Part shown: positions 10,409 to 19,772 of the stretch, piece by piece
Layout: every line of letters starts with the position of its first letter
Numbering within the stretch: the stretch's first letter is position 1
Source of the DNA: Mycobacteroides immunogenum
GTDB lineage: Bacteria; Actinomycetota; Actinomycetes; Mycobacteriales; Mycobacteriaceae
Direction: 5' to 3'
DNA length: 64,000 nt
Assembly: GCF_001605725.1 (NCBI RefSeq)
Contig: NZ_CP011530.1
Location: forward strand, 3,162,001-3,226,000
Translations under genes and position numbers: made by a program
The notes under the pieces: generated by a model
What the model saw: only the letters and a program-made list of their open reading frames with translations
What the model was told of the DNA's origin: nothing
Databases searched by the model: none

Positions 10409-10493
10409 CTGGGGGCTCCTGAATCTCGGGGTCTGCGACCAGTCTAATGCGGCCACACCAGCGATTTTGTGGCGGGAGGTGCGGCGGGGTGAC

Positions 10494-11516
10494 TCACCCG
10501 ATTTGGATCGGCGCACGCGGTGCGCCGGTGGCCACCGCATCGGCCGCAGTGGCGGCTTCACAGAGCAGTTCTCCCAGCTGAGTCGGGTACACCTGCTCCC
10601 CCGACGCGGTGAGCTCGGCGATCGCCTCGGCATCACACCAGCGGTGACCGGTGATGTAACGCTGCTCCAGATTGGTGCGCCCGTCGGTGGCCGGTTCGAA
10701 CCGCTTGGTGCGATGCACGAAGAACAGTTCCTCGGACCGGATGGTGGTGCCGTTGAAGTCGAAGACCGCCACGCGCCGCCACAGCGGGCCCACCAACCGT
10801 CCGGACGGGACCGATAGTCCGGTTTCCTCCACTAGCTCGCGCACCGCACCGTCAGCGAGCTTCTCCCCCGGCAGCGTTTGTCCGCCGACGGTGAACCACC
10901 AGTGCACCGCCGGGGTGGGCGCGGCCGGATCGAAACCGCGCAGCAGCAGCACCCGGCCATCCTCATCGAGCAGGACGACCCGGGCCGAAGTCCGGAAATT
11001 GGCCAGCGCCGGGTCTTCGGTGCCCGCGCCCGGACGATCGATGATCTCGAAATATGTTGGCATCGGCGCGGTTCCACCCAGGCGCAGCCACCGCACCGGG
11101 CGCCGCACTCGCAACGCCAACGTGTCACGTACGGCATCGTTGTGAAAGCGCCGCGCGATGAGCACCCGGGTCTCGGCATCGGCGAGTTCGGCGACCAGGG
11201 CCGGGCGCAGCCGGTCAGGATCGACGGTCGACAACGCCGCGGCCAGTTGATTCTCCGCATCCTCGCGCCGGTTGCGTTCGGCACGTTCGGCTTTCGCCGC
11301 GAGTTTGATCAGGTGGTCGTCTTTGAGCGCGTCTCCCACGGCACGGGCAACAACGGCGCGCCGCGCCAGCGCGGCATCGAGCGCCTGCCAGGACAGGTCA
11401 CCCCGCACGTGCAGCCGGTCAAGACGGTTGGCCACCAAATAGGCCCACAACAAACCGAGAGCGAAGAGCGTGGCCACGACGGCCATGACAATGACGGTCA
11501 ACGCCGAGAAGGTCAC
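10494..11516 (-). CDS. Membrane-anchored Nudix hydrolase
   Basis: 340 aa. One N-terminal membrane helix (about residues 2-28) is followed by a charged helical stretch and then a Nudix domain. The Nudix box is [18 protein letters not shown], with the expected Gly, two Glu and RE-EE-G pattern. These enzymes cleave nucleoside diphosphates linked to another group. The gene directly follows pimA; GTG 11516 overlaps the pimA stop as GTGA, favoured over the TTG three bases earlier. This is the usual mycobacterial neighbour of the PIM genes, but its substrate is not known from sequence. Confidence 0.88.
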   Translation of the reverse strand: MTFSALTVIVMAVVATLFALGLLWAYLVANRLDRLHVRGDLSWQALDAALARRAVVARAVGDALKDDHLIKLAAKAERAERNRREDAENQLAAALSTVDPDRLRPALVAELADAETRVLIARRFHNDAVRDTLALRVRRPVRWLRLGGTAPMPTYFEIIDRPGAGTEDPALANFRTSARVVLLDEDGRVLLLRGFDPAAPTPAVHWWFTVGGQTLPGEKLADGAVRELVEETGLSVPSGRLVGPLWRRVAVFDFNGTTIRSEELFFVHRTKRFEPATDGRTNLEQRYITGHRWCDAEAIAELTASGEQVYPTQLGELLCEAATAADAVATGAPRAPIQIG

Positions 11517-12640
11517 CAACTGTCGACCTTGACTCGCGCGCCAGAGGCGGTGACCGTCTCGTAGACCAGCATGATCTGTTGGGCGACCACGGACCAGTCG
11601 TACCGCTGCACCGCTTCGGTGCCCGCCGCCACCAGCTGCGCCCGGCCTTCGTCATCACCCAGCACACCGATGATGGCGGCTGCCAGGGCATCCGGGTCAC
11701 CCGTTGGCGTCAATCGGCCCGCGGCGCCGTCCAACAGCACCCGGCGGAACGCGTCCAGTGAGCTGGCAACGACCGCCGTCCCTGCCGCCATCGCCTCTAC
11801 CAGCACGATGCCGAAGCTCTCACCGCCGATGTTGGGGGCACAGTAGACGTCGGCGCTGCGCATGGCCGACGCCTTGGTGGCGTCGTCAACCTGGCCGAGG
11901 AATTTCAGATGTTTGGCCAACGGTCCTGCCTGCGTGCGTAGTTCGGCTTCATCTCCGCGGCCGACGATCAGGATCTCCACGTCGGGGAAGCTGGTCGCGA
12001 TCTTCGGTAACGCGCCCATCAGCACGTCCATCCCCTTGCGCGGTTCGTCGTAGCGGCCCAAGAACAGCACCGTCTTACCTTCGCGTGGGTATCCATCGAG
12101 GACGGGTGCACCGGAGAAGGATCGAACATCGACGCCATTGGGAATCTCGACCGCGTCGGATCCCAGCGCCTCCATCTGCCAGCGCCGGGCCAGCTCCGAA
12201 ACGGCGATCCGGCCGACGATCTTCTCGTGCCAGGGCCGCAGGACGGCCTGAAAAACGCTCAACGTCAACGATTTCGTGGTGGACGTGTGGAACGTCGCGA
12301 CGATCGGTCCTTCCGCCACCATGAGGGCCAGCATCGACAGGCTCGGCGCGTTCGGTTCGTGCAGGTGCAGCACATCAAAATCGCCGTCGAGCAGCCAGCG
12401 CCGGGTCTTGGCGTAGGTGGCCGGGCCGAATCGCAGCCGCGCGACCGATCCGTTGTAGGGAATCGGCACGGCCTTGCCACCCGAGACCACGAATTCTGGT
12501 AGCTCCAGGTCCGACGATGACGGCGCGAGCAGGCTCACGTGATGGCCGCGATCGCGCATGACCTCGGCCAGCTGCACTACGTGGGACTGGACGCCACCCG
12601 GTACGTCAAAGGAGTACGGGCAGACCATCCCGATGCGCAT
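11513..12640 (-). CDS. pimA: PimA, phosphatidylinositol alpha-mannosyltransferase
   Basis: 375 aa GT-B glycosyltransferase of family GT4. It transfers the first mannose from GDP-mannose to the inositol of phosphatidylinositol on the cytoplasmic face of the membrane, starting PIM/LM/LAM synthesis. Seen: N-terminal CPYSFDVPGGVQSHV with the phosphate-binding Gly pair, HLHEPNAPSLSML, FLGRYDEPRKGMDVL and the GT4 EX7E-like region ESFGIVLVEAMAAGTAVVAS. It follows the acyltransferase gene with a TAATG overlap. Confidence 0.97.
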   Translation of the reverse strand: MRIGMVCPYSFDVPGGVQSHVVQLAEVMRDRGHHVSLLAPSSSDLELPEFVVSGGKAVPIPYNGSVARLRFGPATYAKTRRWLLDGDFDVLHLHEPNAPSLSMLALMVAEGPIVATFHTSTTKSLTLSVFQAVLRPWHEKIVGRIAVSELARRWQMEALGSDAVEIPNGVDVRSFSGAPVLDGYPREGKTVLFLGRYDEPRKGMDVLMGALPKIATSFPDVEILIVGRGDEAELRTQAGPLAKHLKFLGQVDDATKASAMRSADVYCAPNIGGESFGIVLVEAMAAGTAVVASSLDAFRRVLLDGAAGRLTPTGDPDALAAAIIGVLGDDEGRAQLVAAGTEAVQRYDWSVVAQQIMLVYETVTASGARVKVDSW

Positions 12641-13617
12641 TACGCCTGCCCACCAACGGGATCGGTCTCCAGGGAGGGTTCAGGTTCCGGTGCCCGCGTG
12701 GGCGCAGACGCCGTCCGCAGCGTGGTGCGGCGTTCCTCGGACAGATCGTCGAGCCACAGCGGTTGCAGCATGTGCCAGTCCGCGGGGCGTTCAGCGATGT
12801 TGGCCGCGAACACATCGGCCATGGCCTGGGTGGCGGCCGCGACATCGCCCGCCGAGGTGTCGACGGGCCCATGGATACGTACCCCCCATTGCTCATGCGG
12901 TTCGAACCAACAGTGCGCGGGCAGCAGACGCGCGCCGGTATCGATGGCAAGACGAGCCGGCCCTGCGGGCATGCGGGCCTCGGCACCGAAGAAGTCGACG
13001 GGGACGCCGCTGCGGCTCAGGTCGCGATCGGCCATGAGGCAGACCACTCGGTTCTCCCGCAATCGCTGCGCCAGTACCTCATACGGACCTGACGCGTCAC
13101 CGGTCAGCGGAAGCACCTCGAAGCCCAGCGTCTCGCGGTAGTCCAGGAATCTCCGATACAGCGATTCGGGCTTCAGGCGCTCGGCGACGGTCGTGAAGGT
13201 GCCATAGGTTTGCGCCAGCCACACCCCGGCCATATCCCAGTTTCCGCTGTGTGGCAGGGCGATAACCGTGCCCCGCCCTTCCTCCCGCGAGGCATCCAGG
13301 TTGCGCCGGCCGAACAGGCAGCTGTCCAAACGGGCGGCGAGGCGCTCCATGTTCTGCGACGGCAGCCGGAACGCTTCACGCCAATACCGGGCGTAGGAAC
13401 GCATCGAGTCGATCATCAGCCGGTCGGGCACCTCCCAGGGGTGCACGCCCAGTACCCGCGCGAGGTTCTTGCGTAGCTGCTCGGGTCCGCCCTTGCGGGC
13501 ACCGACCATGGCGCCGACATCGAATATGGCGCGGGCAAGGAGGTCCGGAGTCGCCTGCGTGACATTCCAGCCCGCGGCGTATCCCCAGTCGGCGGCGCGT
13601 TCACCCCAGGTACTCAT
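12640..13617 (-). CDS. Phosphatidylinositol mannoside acyltransferase (PatA-like)
   Basis: 325 aa. Start at the ATG giving MSTWGERAADWG, which overlaps the pgsA stop (ATGA). It belongs to the lauroyl/LpxL-type acyltransferases and in mycobacteria acylates the mannose of PIM1/PIM2. The catalytic H-x4-D motif is in ALPHSGNWDMAG. Other family blocks are RPKG-like LKPESLYRRF and FFGAEARMPAGPARLA. The position between pgsA and pimA supports the assignment strongly. Confidence 0.94.
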   Translation of the reverse strand: MSTWGERAADWGYAAGWNVTQATPDLLARAIFDVGAMVGARKGGPEQLRKNLARVLGVHPWEVPDRLMIDSMRSYARYWREAFRLPSQNMERLAARLDSCLFGRRNLDASREEGRGTVIALPHSGNWDMAGVWLAQTYGTFTTVAERLKPESLYRRFLDYRETLGFEVLPLTGDASGPYEVLAQRLRENRVVCLMADRDLSRSGVPVDFFGAEARMPAGPARLAIDTGARLLPAHCWFEPHEQWGVRIHGPVDTSAGDVAAATQAMADVFAANIAERPADWHMLQPLWLDDLSEERRTTLRTASAPTRAPEPEPSLETDPVGGQA

Positions 13618-14276
13618 GACTGATTCGTCTCCGCGGTGTCCTGTCCGGCATCCGAATTGGGCAGCAGCTCCAGAGCTCCCGGTGAGGTGCGGACGGCGTG
13701 CATCCGTTGCCCAACGGTCACCAGGCTTGCCACCGCCAGCACCCACATCGCGGTGTGCAACGGCCACTGCACGCCGAATCCGCCGCTGAAGATCGCGCCG
13801 GCGAGCACGATGATGAGCCGTTCCGGCCGCTCGATCAATCCGCCATCGGCACGCAATCCCGACGCCTCGGCACGCGCCTTCACATACGAAATCACCTGCG
13901 AGGTGATCATGCAGATCAGCGTGGATACCACCAAAGAAGTTGAACCCCAGCCGAATGCGGCCCACCAGACCAAGCCGGCGAAGACCGCGCCATCGGCGAC
14001 ACGATCACAGGTCGCGTCCAGCACCGCACCGAACCGGGTGCCGCCGCCGCGCGCACGGGCCATCGCGCCGTCGAGCATGTCGAACATCGCGAACAGCCAA
14101 ACCGCCATGCCGCCCCAGAAAAGGTGACCGGTCGGGAAGAGTGTCAGCGCCGCGACAACCGAGGCCGCCGTGCCGAAGATGGTGACCGTATCCGGGGTGA
14201 ATCCCGCACGCAGTAGCGCGTGAGCCAGTGGGTTGGTGATTTTCGCGAATGTCTCCCGCGACAACAGGCCGCTCAC
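13614..14276 (-). CDS. pgsA: Phosphatidylinositol (phosphate) synthase PgsA
   Basis: 220 aa, GTG start overlapping the HIT-gene stop. It is a CDP-alcohol phosphotransferase with about six membrane helices, making phosphatidylinositol phosphate from CDP-diacylglycerol and inositol phosphate. The family signature D-G-x2-A-R-x8-G-x3-D-x3-D is readable in FDMLDGAMARARGGG followed by FGAVLDATCDRVAD. It begins the pgsA-acyltransferase-pimA-Nudix run, whose products build PIMs. Confidence 0.95.
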   Translation of the reverse strand: MSGLLSRETFAKITNPLAHALLRAGFTPDTVTIFGTAASVVAALTLFPTGHLFWGGMAVWLFAMFDMLDGAMARARGGGTRFGAVLDATCDRVADGAVFAGLVWWAAFGWGSTSLVVSTLICMITSQVISYVKARAEASGLRADGGLIERPERLIIVLAGAIFSGGFGVQWPLHTAMWVLAVASLVTVGQRMHAVRTSPGALELLPNSDAGQDTAETNQS

Positions 14277-14827
14277 GGCAACTGCTCCCAGGCAGTGGCG
14301 AGCAAAGTGCGGGTGTCCCGCAGCAGCTGTGGCAACACCTTGGAACCGCCGATGATGGTGATGAAGTTCGCGTCGCCACCCCAGCGTGGCACCACATGCT
14401 GATGCAGATGCTCTGCCAGCGATCCGCCCGCGGCGCTACCCAGATTGAGTCCGACGTTGAAGCCGTGCGGCCTCGAGACCTTCTTGATCACCCGGATCGC
14501 CTTCTGAGTGAAGGCCATCAGCTCGCGACTTTCTCCCTCGGTGAGGTCTTCGAGCTCGGCCACCTGGCGGTAGGGCACCACCATGAGATGTCCGGGGTTG
14601 TATGGGTAGAGGTTGAGCACGGCGTACACGTGCTCGCCCCGGGCCACCACCAAACCGTCCTCATCGGCCATCTCGGGGATCTCGGTGAAGGGCGCCGAGT
14701 CGGGACTGGGCGCCTTCACGGCCTCGGCGATATAACTCATCCGGTGCGGGCTCCACAGTCGCTGCAGATGATCTGGGTCGCCCACGCCGCGGTCGATGAT
14801 GGTCGAGTCCTCGTCAGTCACTGGCAC
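14273..14827 (-). CDS. HIT-domain protein, probable AP4A phosphorylase
   Basis: 184 aa. The histidine triad active site reads [10 protein letters not shown] near residue 145, and the nucleotide-binding part [16 protein letters not shown] is clear. The gene between thrS and pgsA in M. tuberculosis is known to phosphorolyse diadenosine tetraphosphate, and the same order holds here. GTG start, overlapping the thrS end by 14 bases; a second in-frame GTG at 14821 is also possible. It may remove AP4A made as a side product by tRNA synthetases. Confidence 0.9.
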   Translation of the reverse strand: MPVTDEDSTIIDRGVGDPDHLQRLWSPHRMSYIAEAVKAPSPDSAPFTEIPEMADEDGLVVARGEHVYAVLNLYPYNPGHLMVVPYRQVAELEDLTEGESRELMAFTQKAIRVIKKVSRPHGFNVGLNLGSAAGGSLAEHLHQHVVPRWGGDANFITIIGGSKVLPQLLRDTRTLLATAWEQLP

Positions 14828-16868
14828 CCAACTTCAGGAGTTCGGCTGTCGGCGATACGTTCTCACGGCGATTCACCCAGTCGAGGATGGCAGCGACCGC
14901 CTCCTCGCGGGGCACCCCGTTCACCTGAGTGCGGTCCCGGAACCGGAAGCTGACCGCCCCCGCCTCGACGTCACGGTCACCGGCCAGCAGCAGGAACGGC
15001 ACTCGCTGGTTGGTGTGGTTGACGATTTTCTTGTTCATGCGGTCATCGCTGCTGTCCACCTCGGCACGGATGCCTTGCGATTTGAGCTGGGACACAATGT
15101 CGTTCAGGTACGGCGCGTGCGCATCGGCAATCGGAATACCCACCGCCTGCACCGGCGACAGCCAGGCCGGGAAGGCTCCCGCATAGTGCTCGGTGAGCAC
15201 ACCGAAGAAGCGCTCGATGGACCCGAACAGCGCCCGATGGATGAGCACCGGCTGCTTGCGCGTGCCGTCGGCGGCCGTGTACTCGAGGTTGAACCGCTCC
15301 GGCATATTGAAGTCGAGCTGGATCGTGGACATCTGCCAGGACCTGCCCAGCGCGTCCTTGGCTTGCACCGAGATCTTGGGCCCGTAGAAGGCCGCGCCGC
15401 CGGGATCCGGCACCAGCTGCAGCCCGGAATCGAGCGCCACTTGCTCCAGAGTCTTGGTCGCTTCTTCCCAAACCTCATCGGAACCAACGAATTTCGTCTC
15501 GTCCTTGGTCGAGAGTTCCAGGTAGAAATCGTCGAGCCCGTAGTCGGACAGCAGGTCGAGCACGAATCGCAGCAGTGAGGTCAGCTCCTCGTGCATCTGT
15601 TCGCGAGTCGTGTAAATATGCGCGTCGTCCTGCGTCATGCCGCGCACCCGGGTCAGGCCGTGCACCACACCGGACTTCTCGTATCGGTACACCGAGCCGA
15701 ATTCGAAGAGTCGCAATGGCAATTCACGGTAGGAACGGCCCCGGGCCCGGTAGATCAGGTGATGCATCGGGCAGTTCATGGGTTTGAGGTAGTAGTTCTG
15801 CCCTGGCTTGCGCACGGTGCCGTCCTCGTTGAGCTCGGCGTCGATCTGCATCGGGGGGAACATGCCGTCGGAGTACCAGTCCAAGTGCCCGGAGGTTTGG
15901 TACAGGTTTTCCTTGGTGATGTGCGGGGTGTTGACGAATTCGTACCCGGCCGCGGTGTGCTTGGCGCGCGAGTAATCCTCAAGCTCCTTGCGCACGATGC
16001 CACCCTTGGGGTGGAAAACCGGGAGCCCGGAACCGATTTCGTCAGGGAAGCTGAACAGATCCAGCTCGACACCGAGCTTGCGGTGGTCGCGCCGCTGCGC
16101 CTCCTCCAGCAGTTCGAGGTGTTTATCCAGGGCTTCCTGAGACTCCCAGGCGGTGCCGTAGACACGTTGCATGCTGGCGTTGGCCTGGTTGCCGCGCCAG
16201 TAGGCAGCTGAACTGCGGGTGAGCCGGAAGGCCGGGATGTGCTTGGTGGTGGGGATATGCGGGCCGCGGCACAGGTCGAACCATTCGCGTTCCCCGGTAC
16301 GCGGATTCAGGTTGTCGTAGGCGGACAGCTCGTCGCCGCCGACCTCCATGACCTCCGGGTCATCGGCGCCGGACTTGTCCGACACCAGTTCCAGCTTGAA
16401 CGGCTCGTTGGCCAGTTCGGCCTGGGCCTCTTCCACCGATTCGTAGACCCGGCGCGAAAATCGTTGCCCCTCTTTGATGATCTGCTTCATCTTTTTCTCG
16501 AGGGCGGTGAGATCTTCAGGCGTGAAGGCGTGATCGATCCCGAAGTCGTAGTAGAAACCGTCGGTGATCGGCGGACCGATGCCGAGTTTGGCCTGCGGGA
16601 ACAGGTCCTGCACAGCCTGCGCTAGCACGTGGGCGGCCGAGTGCCGGATGACACTGCGCCCGTCTTCGGTGTTGGCCGCGACGGGCTCTACCTCGGTATC
16701 GACCTGTGGCGTCCAGGACAAATCCTTCAGGGCACCATCGACGCGCACGACGACGACGGCGTCCTCCCCCTTGCCCGGCAGGCCGGCCTCTCGTACCGCG
16801 GTCCCCGCCGTCGTCCCGGCCGGCACCCGGATTGGTGCCACAAGGGAAGACGGGTTGGGCGCAGTCAT
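14814..16868 (-). CDS. thrS: Threonyl-tRNA synthetase
   Basis: 684 aa. Charges tRNA-Thr. Domain order: TGS-like N-terminus (about 1-75), editing domain beginning [17 protein letters not shown], and a class II catalytic core with zinc-binding MNCPMHH and ESQ/motif-2 region [21 protein letters not shown]. The C-terminal anticodon-binding domain contains [21 protein letters not shown] box lies 8 bases upstream of the ATG. First gene of the thrS-HIT-pgsA-acyltransferase-pimA-Nudix series, all closely packed or overlapping. Confidence 0.98.
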   Translation of the reverse strand: MTAPNPSSLVAPIRVPAGTTAGTAVREAGLPGKGEDAVVVVRVDGALKDLSWTPQVDTEVEPVAANTEDGRSVIRHSAAHVLAQAVQDLFPQAKLGIGPPITDGFYYDFGIDHAFTPEDLTALEKKMKQIIKEGQRFSRRVYESVEEAQAELANEPFKLELVSDKSGADDPEVMEVGGDELSAYDNLNPRTGEREWFDLCRGPHIPTTKHIPAFRLTRSSAAYWRGNQANASMQRVYGTAWESQEALDKHLELLEEAQRRDHRKLGVELDLFSFPDEIGSGLPVFHPKGGIVRKELEDYSRAKHTAAGYEFVNTPHITKENLYQTSGHLDWYSDGMFPPMQIDAELNEDGTVRKPGQNYYLKPMNCPMHHLIYRARGRSYRELPLRLFEFGSVYRYEKSGVVHGLTRVRGMTQDDAHIYTTREQMHEELTSLLRFVLDLLSDYGLDDFYLELSTKDETKFVGSDEVWEEATKTLEQVALDSGLQLVPDPGGAAFYGPKISVQAKDALGRSWQMSTIQLDFNMPERFNLEYTAADGTRKQPVLIHRALFGSIERFFGVLTEHYAGAFPAWLSPVQAVGIPIADAHAPYLNDIVSQLKSQGIRAEVDSSDDRMNKKIVNHTNQRVPFLLLAGDRDVEAGAVSFRFRDRTQVNGVPREEAVAAILDWVNRRENVSPTAELLKLGASD

Positions 16869-16960
16869 CGGCAGTTCTCCAATTCAGAGACGGGGGGTTT
16901 GCGAACTCATGCTATCGGTCCACACCAGCGGCTTCCCAGCCCGATGGGCGCCATGACCAC

Positions 16961-17938
16961 TCAGGCCGATTGTGCGCGGAATGTGTTCCGATACGTCAGG
17001 GGCGAGACCCCGGCGAGCCGGCGGAACTGCTCCCGGAAATTCGCAGGTGAGCCGAACCCCACTTCGCGCCCGATCCGCTCGACGGAATCGGCTGAACATT
17101 CCAGCAGTTGTTGGGCGTGACGCACCCGCACCCCGGTCAGCCACTGCATGGGTGTCTGCCCCGTTTCGGCCCGAAACCGCCGGTTGAGGCTGCGCACACT
17201 GGTGGCGGCCTGCGCGGCCAGGTCCTCGAGCGACAGCTCGCGATGCGCGTTGTGTTCGATCCACGCCAGCATGTCGCCGAGGCCGGCCTCGGAGCTCCGG
17301 CGGTTCCGCACGACATATTGGGCCTGCCCGCCGTCGCGGTGCAGCGGTGTCACGGCCATCCGTGCGGCTTCCGCGGCCACCGCCGCGCCGTGATCGCGCG
17401 CCACCATGTGCAGACACAGGTCGAGTCCGGCCGCGGCTCCGGCGGAGGTGAGCACCTGTCCCTCATCGACGTACAACACATCGGCATCCAGGTGCACTGC
17501 CGGGTACATCTCCCGAAACAAGTCGGCAGCCAGCCAGTGCGTGGTGACCCGCTTGCCGTCCAGAATGCCGGCCTCGGCGAGCGTGAAGGCCCCCGCACAT
17601 ATGGAGGCGATGCGTGCGCCGCGCGCATGGGCGGCCCGGAGGGCGTCGATGACGCCCTCCGGTAAGGGGGCGGTGACGTCATCGCGCGCCGGCACCACGA
17701 CAGTGTCGGCCTCCGAAAGCGCCTCGAGTCCAAGATCTGTCGCGATGCCGAACGGCCCGGCGGAAACGATCGGCTCGGTGCCGCACACCCGCACGCGGTA
17801 GGGACTGGTGCCGTCGGCGAGACACACACGCCCGAACACCTCGACGGCGGTGGCCAGATCGAAACCGACGGTTTCGGGAAGCGCGAGAACAACGACCGAA
17901 TGAGGCTCGCCCGAACGACCCACAGGCACGGAATGCAT
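16961..17938 (-). CDS. GlxA-type regulator (DJ-1/PfpI domain plus AraC helix-turn-helix)
   Basis: 325 aa. The N-terminal half is a DJ-1/PfpI-like domain (LALPETVGFDLATAVEVFG, then ASICAGAFTLAEAG with the elbow Cys). The C-terminal half is an AraC DNA-binding domain: AWIEHNAHRELSLEDLAA and VGFGSPANFREQFRR. Such proteins are transcription regulators, often of amine or amide metabolism. It is upstream of thrS with a 92-base gap, so probably separate. A hairpin/palindrome at 17977-18000 lies just upstream of its start and could be its own site. Confidence 0.9.
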   Translation of the reverse strand: MHSVPVGRSGEPHSVVVLALPETVGFDLATAVEVFGRVCLADGTSPYRVRVCGTEPIVSAGPFGIATDLGLEALSEADTVVVPARDDVTAPLPEGVIDALRAAHARGARIASICAGAFTLAEAGILDGKRVTTHWLAADLFREMYPAVHLDADVLYVDEGQVLTSAGAAAGLDLCLHMVARDHGAAVAAEAARMAVTPLHRDGGQAQYVVRNRRSSEAGLGDMLAWIEHNAHRELSLEDLAAQAATSVRSLNRRFRAETGQTPMQWLTGVRVRHAQQLLECSADSVERIGREVGFGSPANFREQFRRLAGVSPLTYRNTFRAQSA

Positions 17939-17976
17939 CCGATCAGACTAGCCCGCCGGATGGCAATATTTCATCG

Positions 17977-18000
17977 GATAGTGGCTATCTGGCCACTATC
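17977..18000. promoter_or_regulatory. Inverted repeat upstream of the GlxA-type regulator
   Basis: GATAGTGG (17977-17984) and CCACTATC (17993-18000) form a perfect 8-base inverted repeat with an 8-base spacer. It lies in the 65-base gap between the regulator start (17938) and the thioesterase stop (18004), both on the minus strand. It could be an operator for the regulator or a terminator hairpin for the thioesterase; no T-run follows it in the minus direction, which favours the operator. Confidence 0.45.
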
Positions 18001-18003
18001 AGA

Positions 18004-18633
18004 TCAGGGCTGGCCGGGATTGAGCTTGACGAAGAGCGCCTCCGCCTCCGCCAGCACCTCGTCAGCGTCGAGAAGCCGGCCAGTCATGAACACCTTGCGG
18101 CCCTCGACGCGGTCCAGCGTGCAGTCGTACCGCAGTTCCTTCTCAATGGGTGTGATCTTGCGGTAGTTGATGTTCAAGTAGGCGGTGCGCAGCTTGCGCA
18201 GATCGGTCAGTAGCAGCGAACCGGTGCCGAAGATGGTGTCGAAGAGCAGCCCCAGGCAACCACCGTGCACCGCGCCGTTGCGCCCCAGGTGGTACCGGCT
18301 GAATGTCGCTGTACCGGTGAGCACCCCCTTGTCGAAGCTGTCGATCGTCATCGGCACCAACAGGATGTTTCCGCGCAGCGGAAGGTCGGTGCGCCGGCCC
18401 GAGGGCGAGTCCCATTCCGAGACCTCATACGGAGCCAGCAGCTCGTTCATGGCCTCAAGTTGAGCGGCCAGTTCGGTAACCACCTCGTCGGGCGGCAGTG
18501 CGGCCCGGGCCCGATCCTGAAGGGTCCGCAGCGCATCGATGAAACGGCCGTAGTCGGGGCCGCCCTTGAGGGTGGGATCGGGCGGGTTGAACCCACCGCC
18601 CTCGTGCGCCGGTACTGCTTCCTTGGTGGTCAT
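18004..18633 (-). CDS. PaaI-type hotdog thioesterase
   Basis: 209 aa. The hotdog core carries NGAVHGGCLGLLFDTIFG, where the HGG stretch and the following Asp are the usual PaaI/thioesterase active-site region. The preceding LLVPMTIDSF and following RTAYLNINYRKITPI match the family. It probably hydrolyses a CoA thioester; the acyl group is unknown. Divergent from the DUF1990 gene with about 19 bases between starts, so the two promoters overlap. Confidence 0.83.
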   Translation of the reverse strand: MTTKEAVPAHEGGGFNPPDPTLKGGPDYGRFIDALRTLQDRARAALPPDEVVTELAAQLEAMNELLAPYEVSEWDSPSGRRTDLPLRGNILLVPMTIDSFDKGVLTGTATFSRYHLGRNGAVHGGCLGLLFDTIFGTGSLLLTDLRKLRTAYLNINYRKITPIEKELRYDCTLDRVEGRKVFMTGRLLDADEVLAEAEALFVKLNPGQP

Positions 18634-18652
18634 GCTCCCCTACGTTATTGGG

Positions 18653-19150
18653 GTGGATATCGCACGACTGAGCCAGCTCCCGTTCACCTACCAGGAAATC
18701 GGCGCGACGGCCGGCGAGCTCCCCACCGAATACCACCATGTGCGGGAATCTCGACAGATCGGCACAGGTAAGGACCGCTTCGAAGAAGCCGCTGACAGCC
18801 TCATGCGTTTCGGCATTCAGCGCGGGATCGGGCTGCGAGTCCTCACCTCGGAGCCCGAGGCTGCCGCGGGCGTGAACGTGGCGACACAGCTGTGGCCGTT
18901 CTGGGCGTTATGCCGCGTCGTCTATGTGATCGACGAACCGAATCGGCGCGGTTTCGCGTATGGCACGCTTCACGGCCACCCAGAGACCGGTGAAGAATCC
19001 TTCATCGTGCGCCTCGATCCATCCAACAACGTTGTCAGCGTGGAGATTACGGCGTTTTCAAAACCATCGTTCTGGTGGGTTCGGGCCGGCAATCTAGTGG
19101 TCAAACAACTGCAGCGACTGGTAACTCAGCGGTATCTGCGCGCGCTCTGA
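18653..19150 (+). CDS. DUF1990 family protein
   Basis: 165 aa using the GTG at 18653 (MDIARLSQLPFTYQEIGAT). The conserved blocks PFTYQEIGAT, GKDRFEEAADSLMRF and FAYGTLHGHPETGEESF belong to the DUF1990 family, whose biochemical role is not established. An ATG at 18632 in the same frame would overlap the divergent thioesterase start. A short TACGTTATT element ends just before the GTG, so a leaderless transcript is possible. Confidence 0.8.
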   Translation: MDIARLSQLPFTYQEIGATAGELPTEYHHVRESRQIGTGKDRFEEAADSLMRFGIQRGIGLRVLTSEPEAAAGVNVATQLWPFWALCRVVYVIDEPNRRGFAYGTLHGHPETGEESFIVRLDPSNNVVSVEITAFSKPSFWWVRAGNLVVKQLQRLVTQRYLRAL

Positions 19151-19385
19151 ACATCGCACACCCACGGCAGGTGAGTTAAACCCTCCCCCGGTAACCTACG
19201 GGTTAGCTGGACGCTCCACCTAGCTATCTTCTGGCGTGTCGCGCTCGTCGGCGATTCCTTGCGTATTTGCGCAACCCATCGAAGCATTGCCATGCCGCTG
19301 GCAAATATTCACCGGCTTCAGATCATTATGATGTGTAACCTTTTGTTCAACTTTGATTCATGCTTTGTTAGGAGCTCTGAGCCCC

Positions 19386-19706
19386 ATGGTTTCACCGCAC
19401 GCCCGCATCGCGCTGTTCGCCGGGGCCCTGAGCGCCGCAGCCGCGATATCCGTGGCGCCCGTCGCAGCCGCCCAGCCGCCGATTCCACCGGTCTGCGGTT
19501 CTGGAGAGGCCCCGTACACCCATAACTGCCGTACCGCGTGCTCCGGCGGTGCCCCCCGCGTGGGTGGAGCCTGCACGCAGCCGGGCACCGATCTGTATGA
19601 CCGCGGTTTCCATGAGCCCACCCACGAGGGCGCAAATCCGCGCACTCCCTTGGGAACCAACCCCCACGTGCCATACGGCACCAACACCACAACCGTTCTG
19701 CAGTAA
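19386..19706 (+). CDS. Small secreted hypothetical protein
   Basis: 106 aa from the ATG at 19386, which has AGGAG at 19370-19374; a TTG at 19353 would add 11 residues. An N-terminal signal peptide is evident: MVSPHARIALFAG, hydrophobic core, and an Ala-rich cleavage region before QPPIPPVCG. The mature part is short, rich in Pro, Gly and Thr, has four Cys (likely disulfides) and an NPRTPLGTNPHVPYGTN near-repeat at the end. I do not recognise a known family. A strong terminator follows at 19719. Confidence 0.72.
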   Translation: MVSPHARIALFAGALSAAAAISVAPVAAAQPPIPPVCGSGEAPYTHNCRTACSGGAPRVGGACTQPGTDLYDRGFHEPTHEGANPRTPLGTNPHVPYGTNTTTVLQ

Positions 19707-19718
19707 CGCATAACGACA

Positions 19719-19762
19719 CGGTGCCCGGCTGACGACGTTGTCAGCCGGGCACCGCCGTTTTT
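19719..19762 (+). terminator. Intrinsic terminator after the secreted protein gene
   Basis: Perfect 15-base stem (19719-19733 with 19740-19754) around loop GACGTT, followed by TTTTT at 19758-19762. It ends transcription of the small secreted protein gene; the minus-strand nitrilase gene ends at 19773, so the stem may also serve in the opposite direction. Confidence 0.88.
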
Positions 19763-19772
19763 CACCGTGTGG

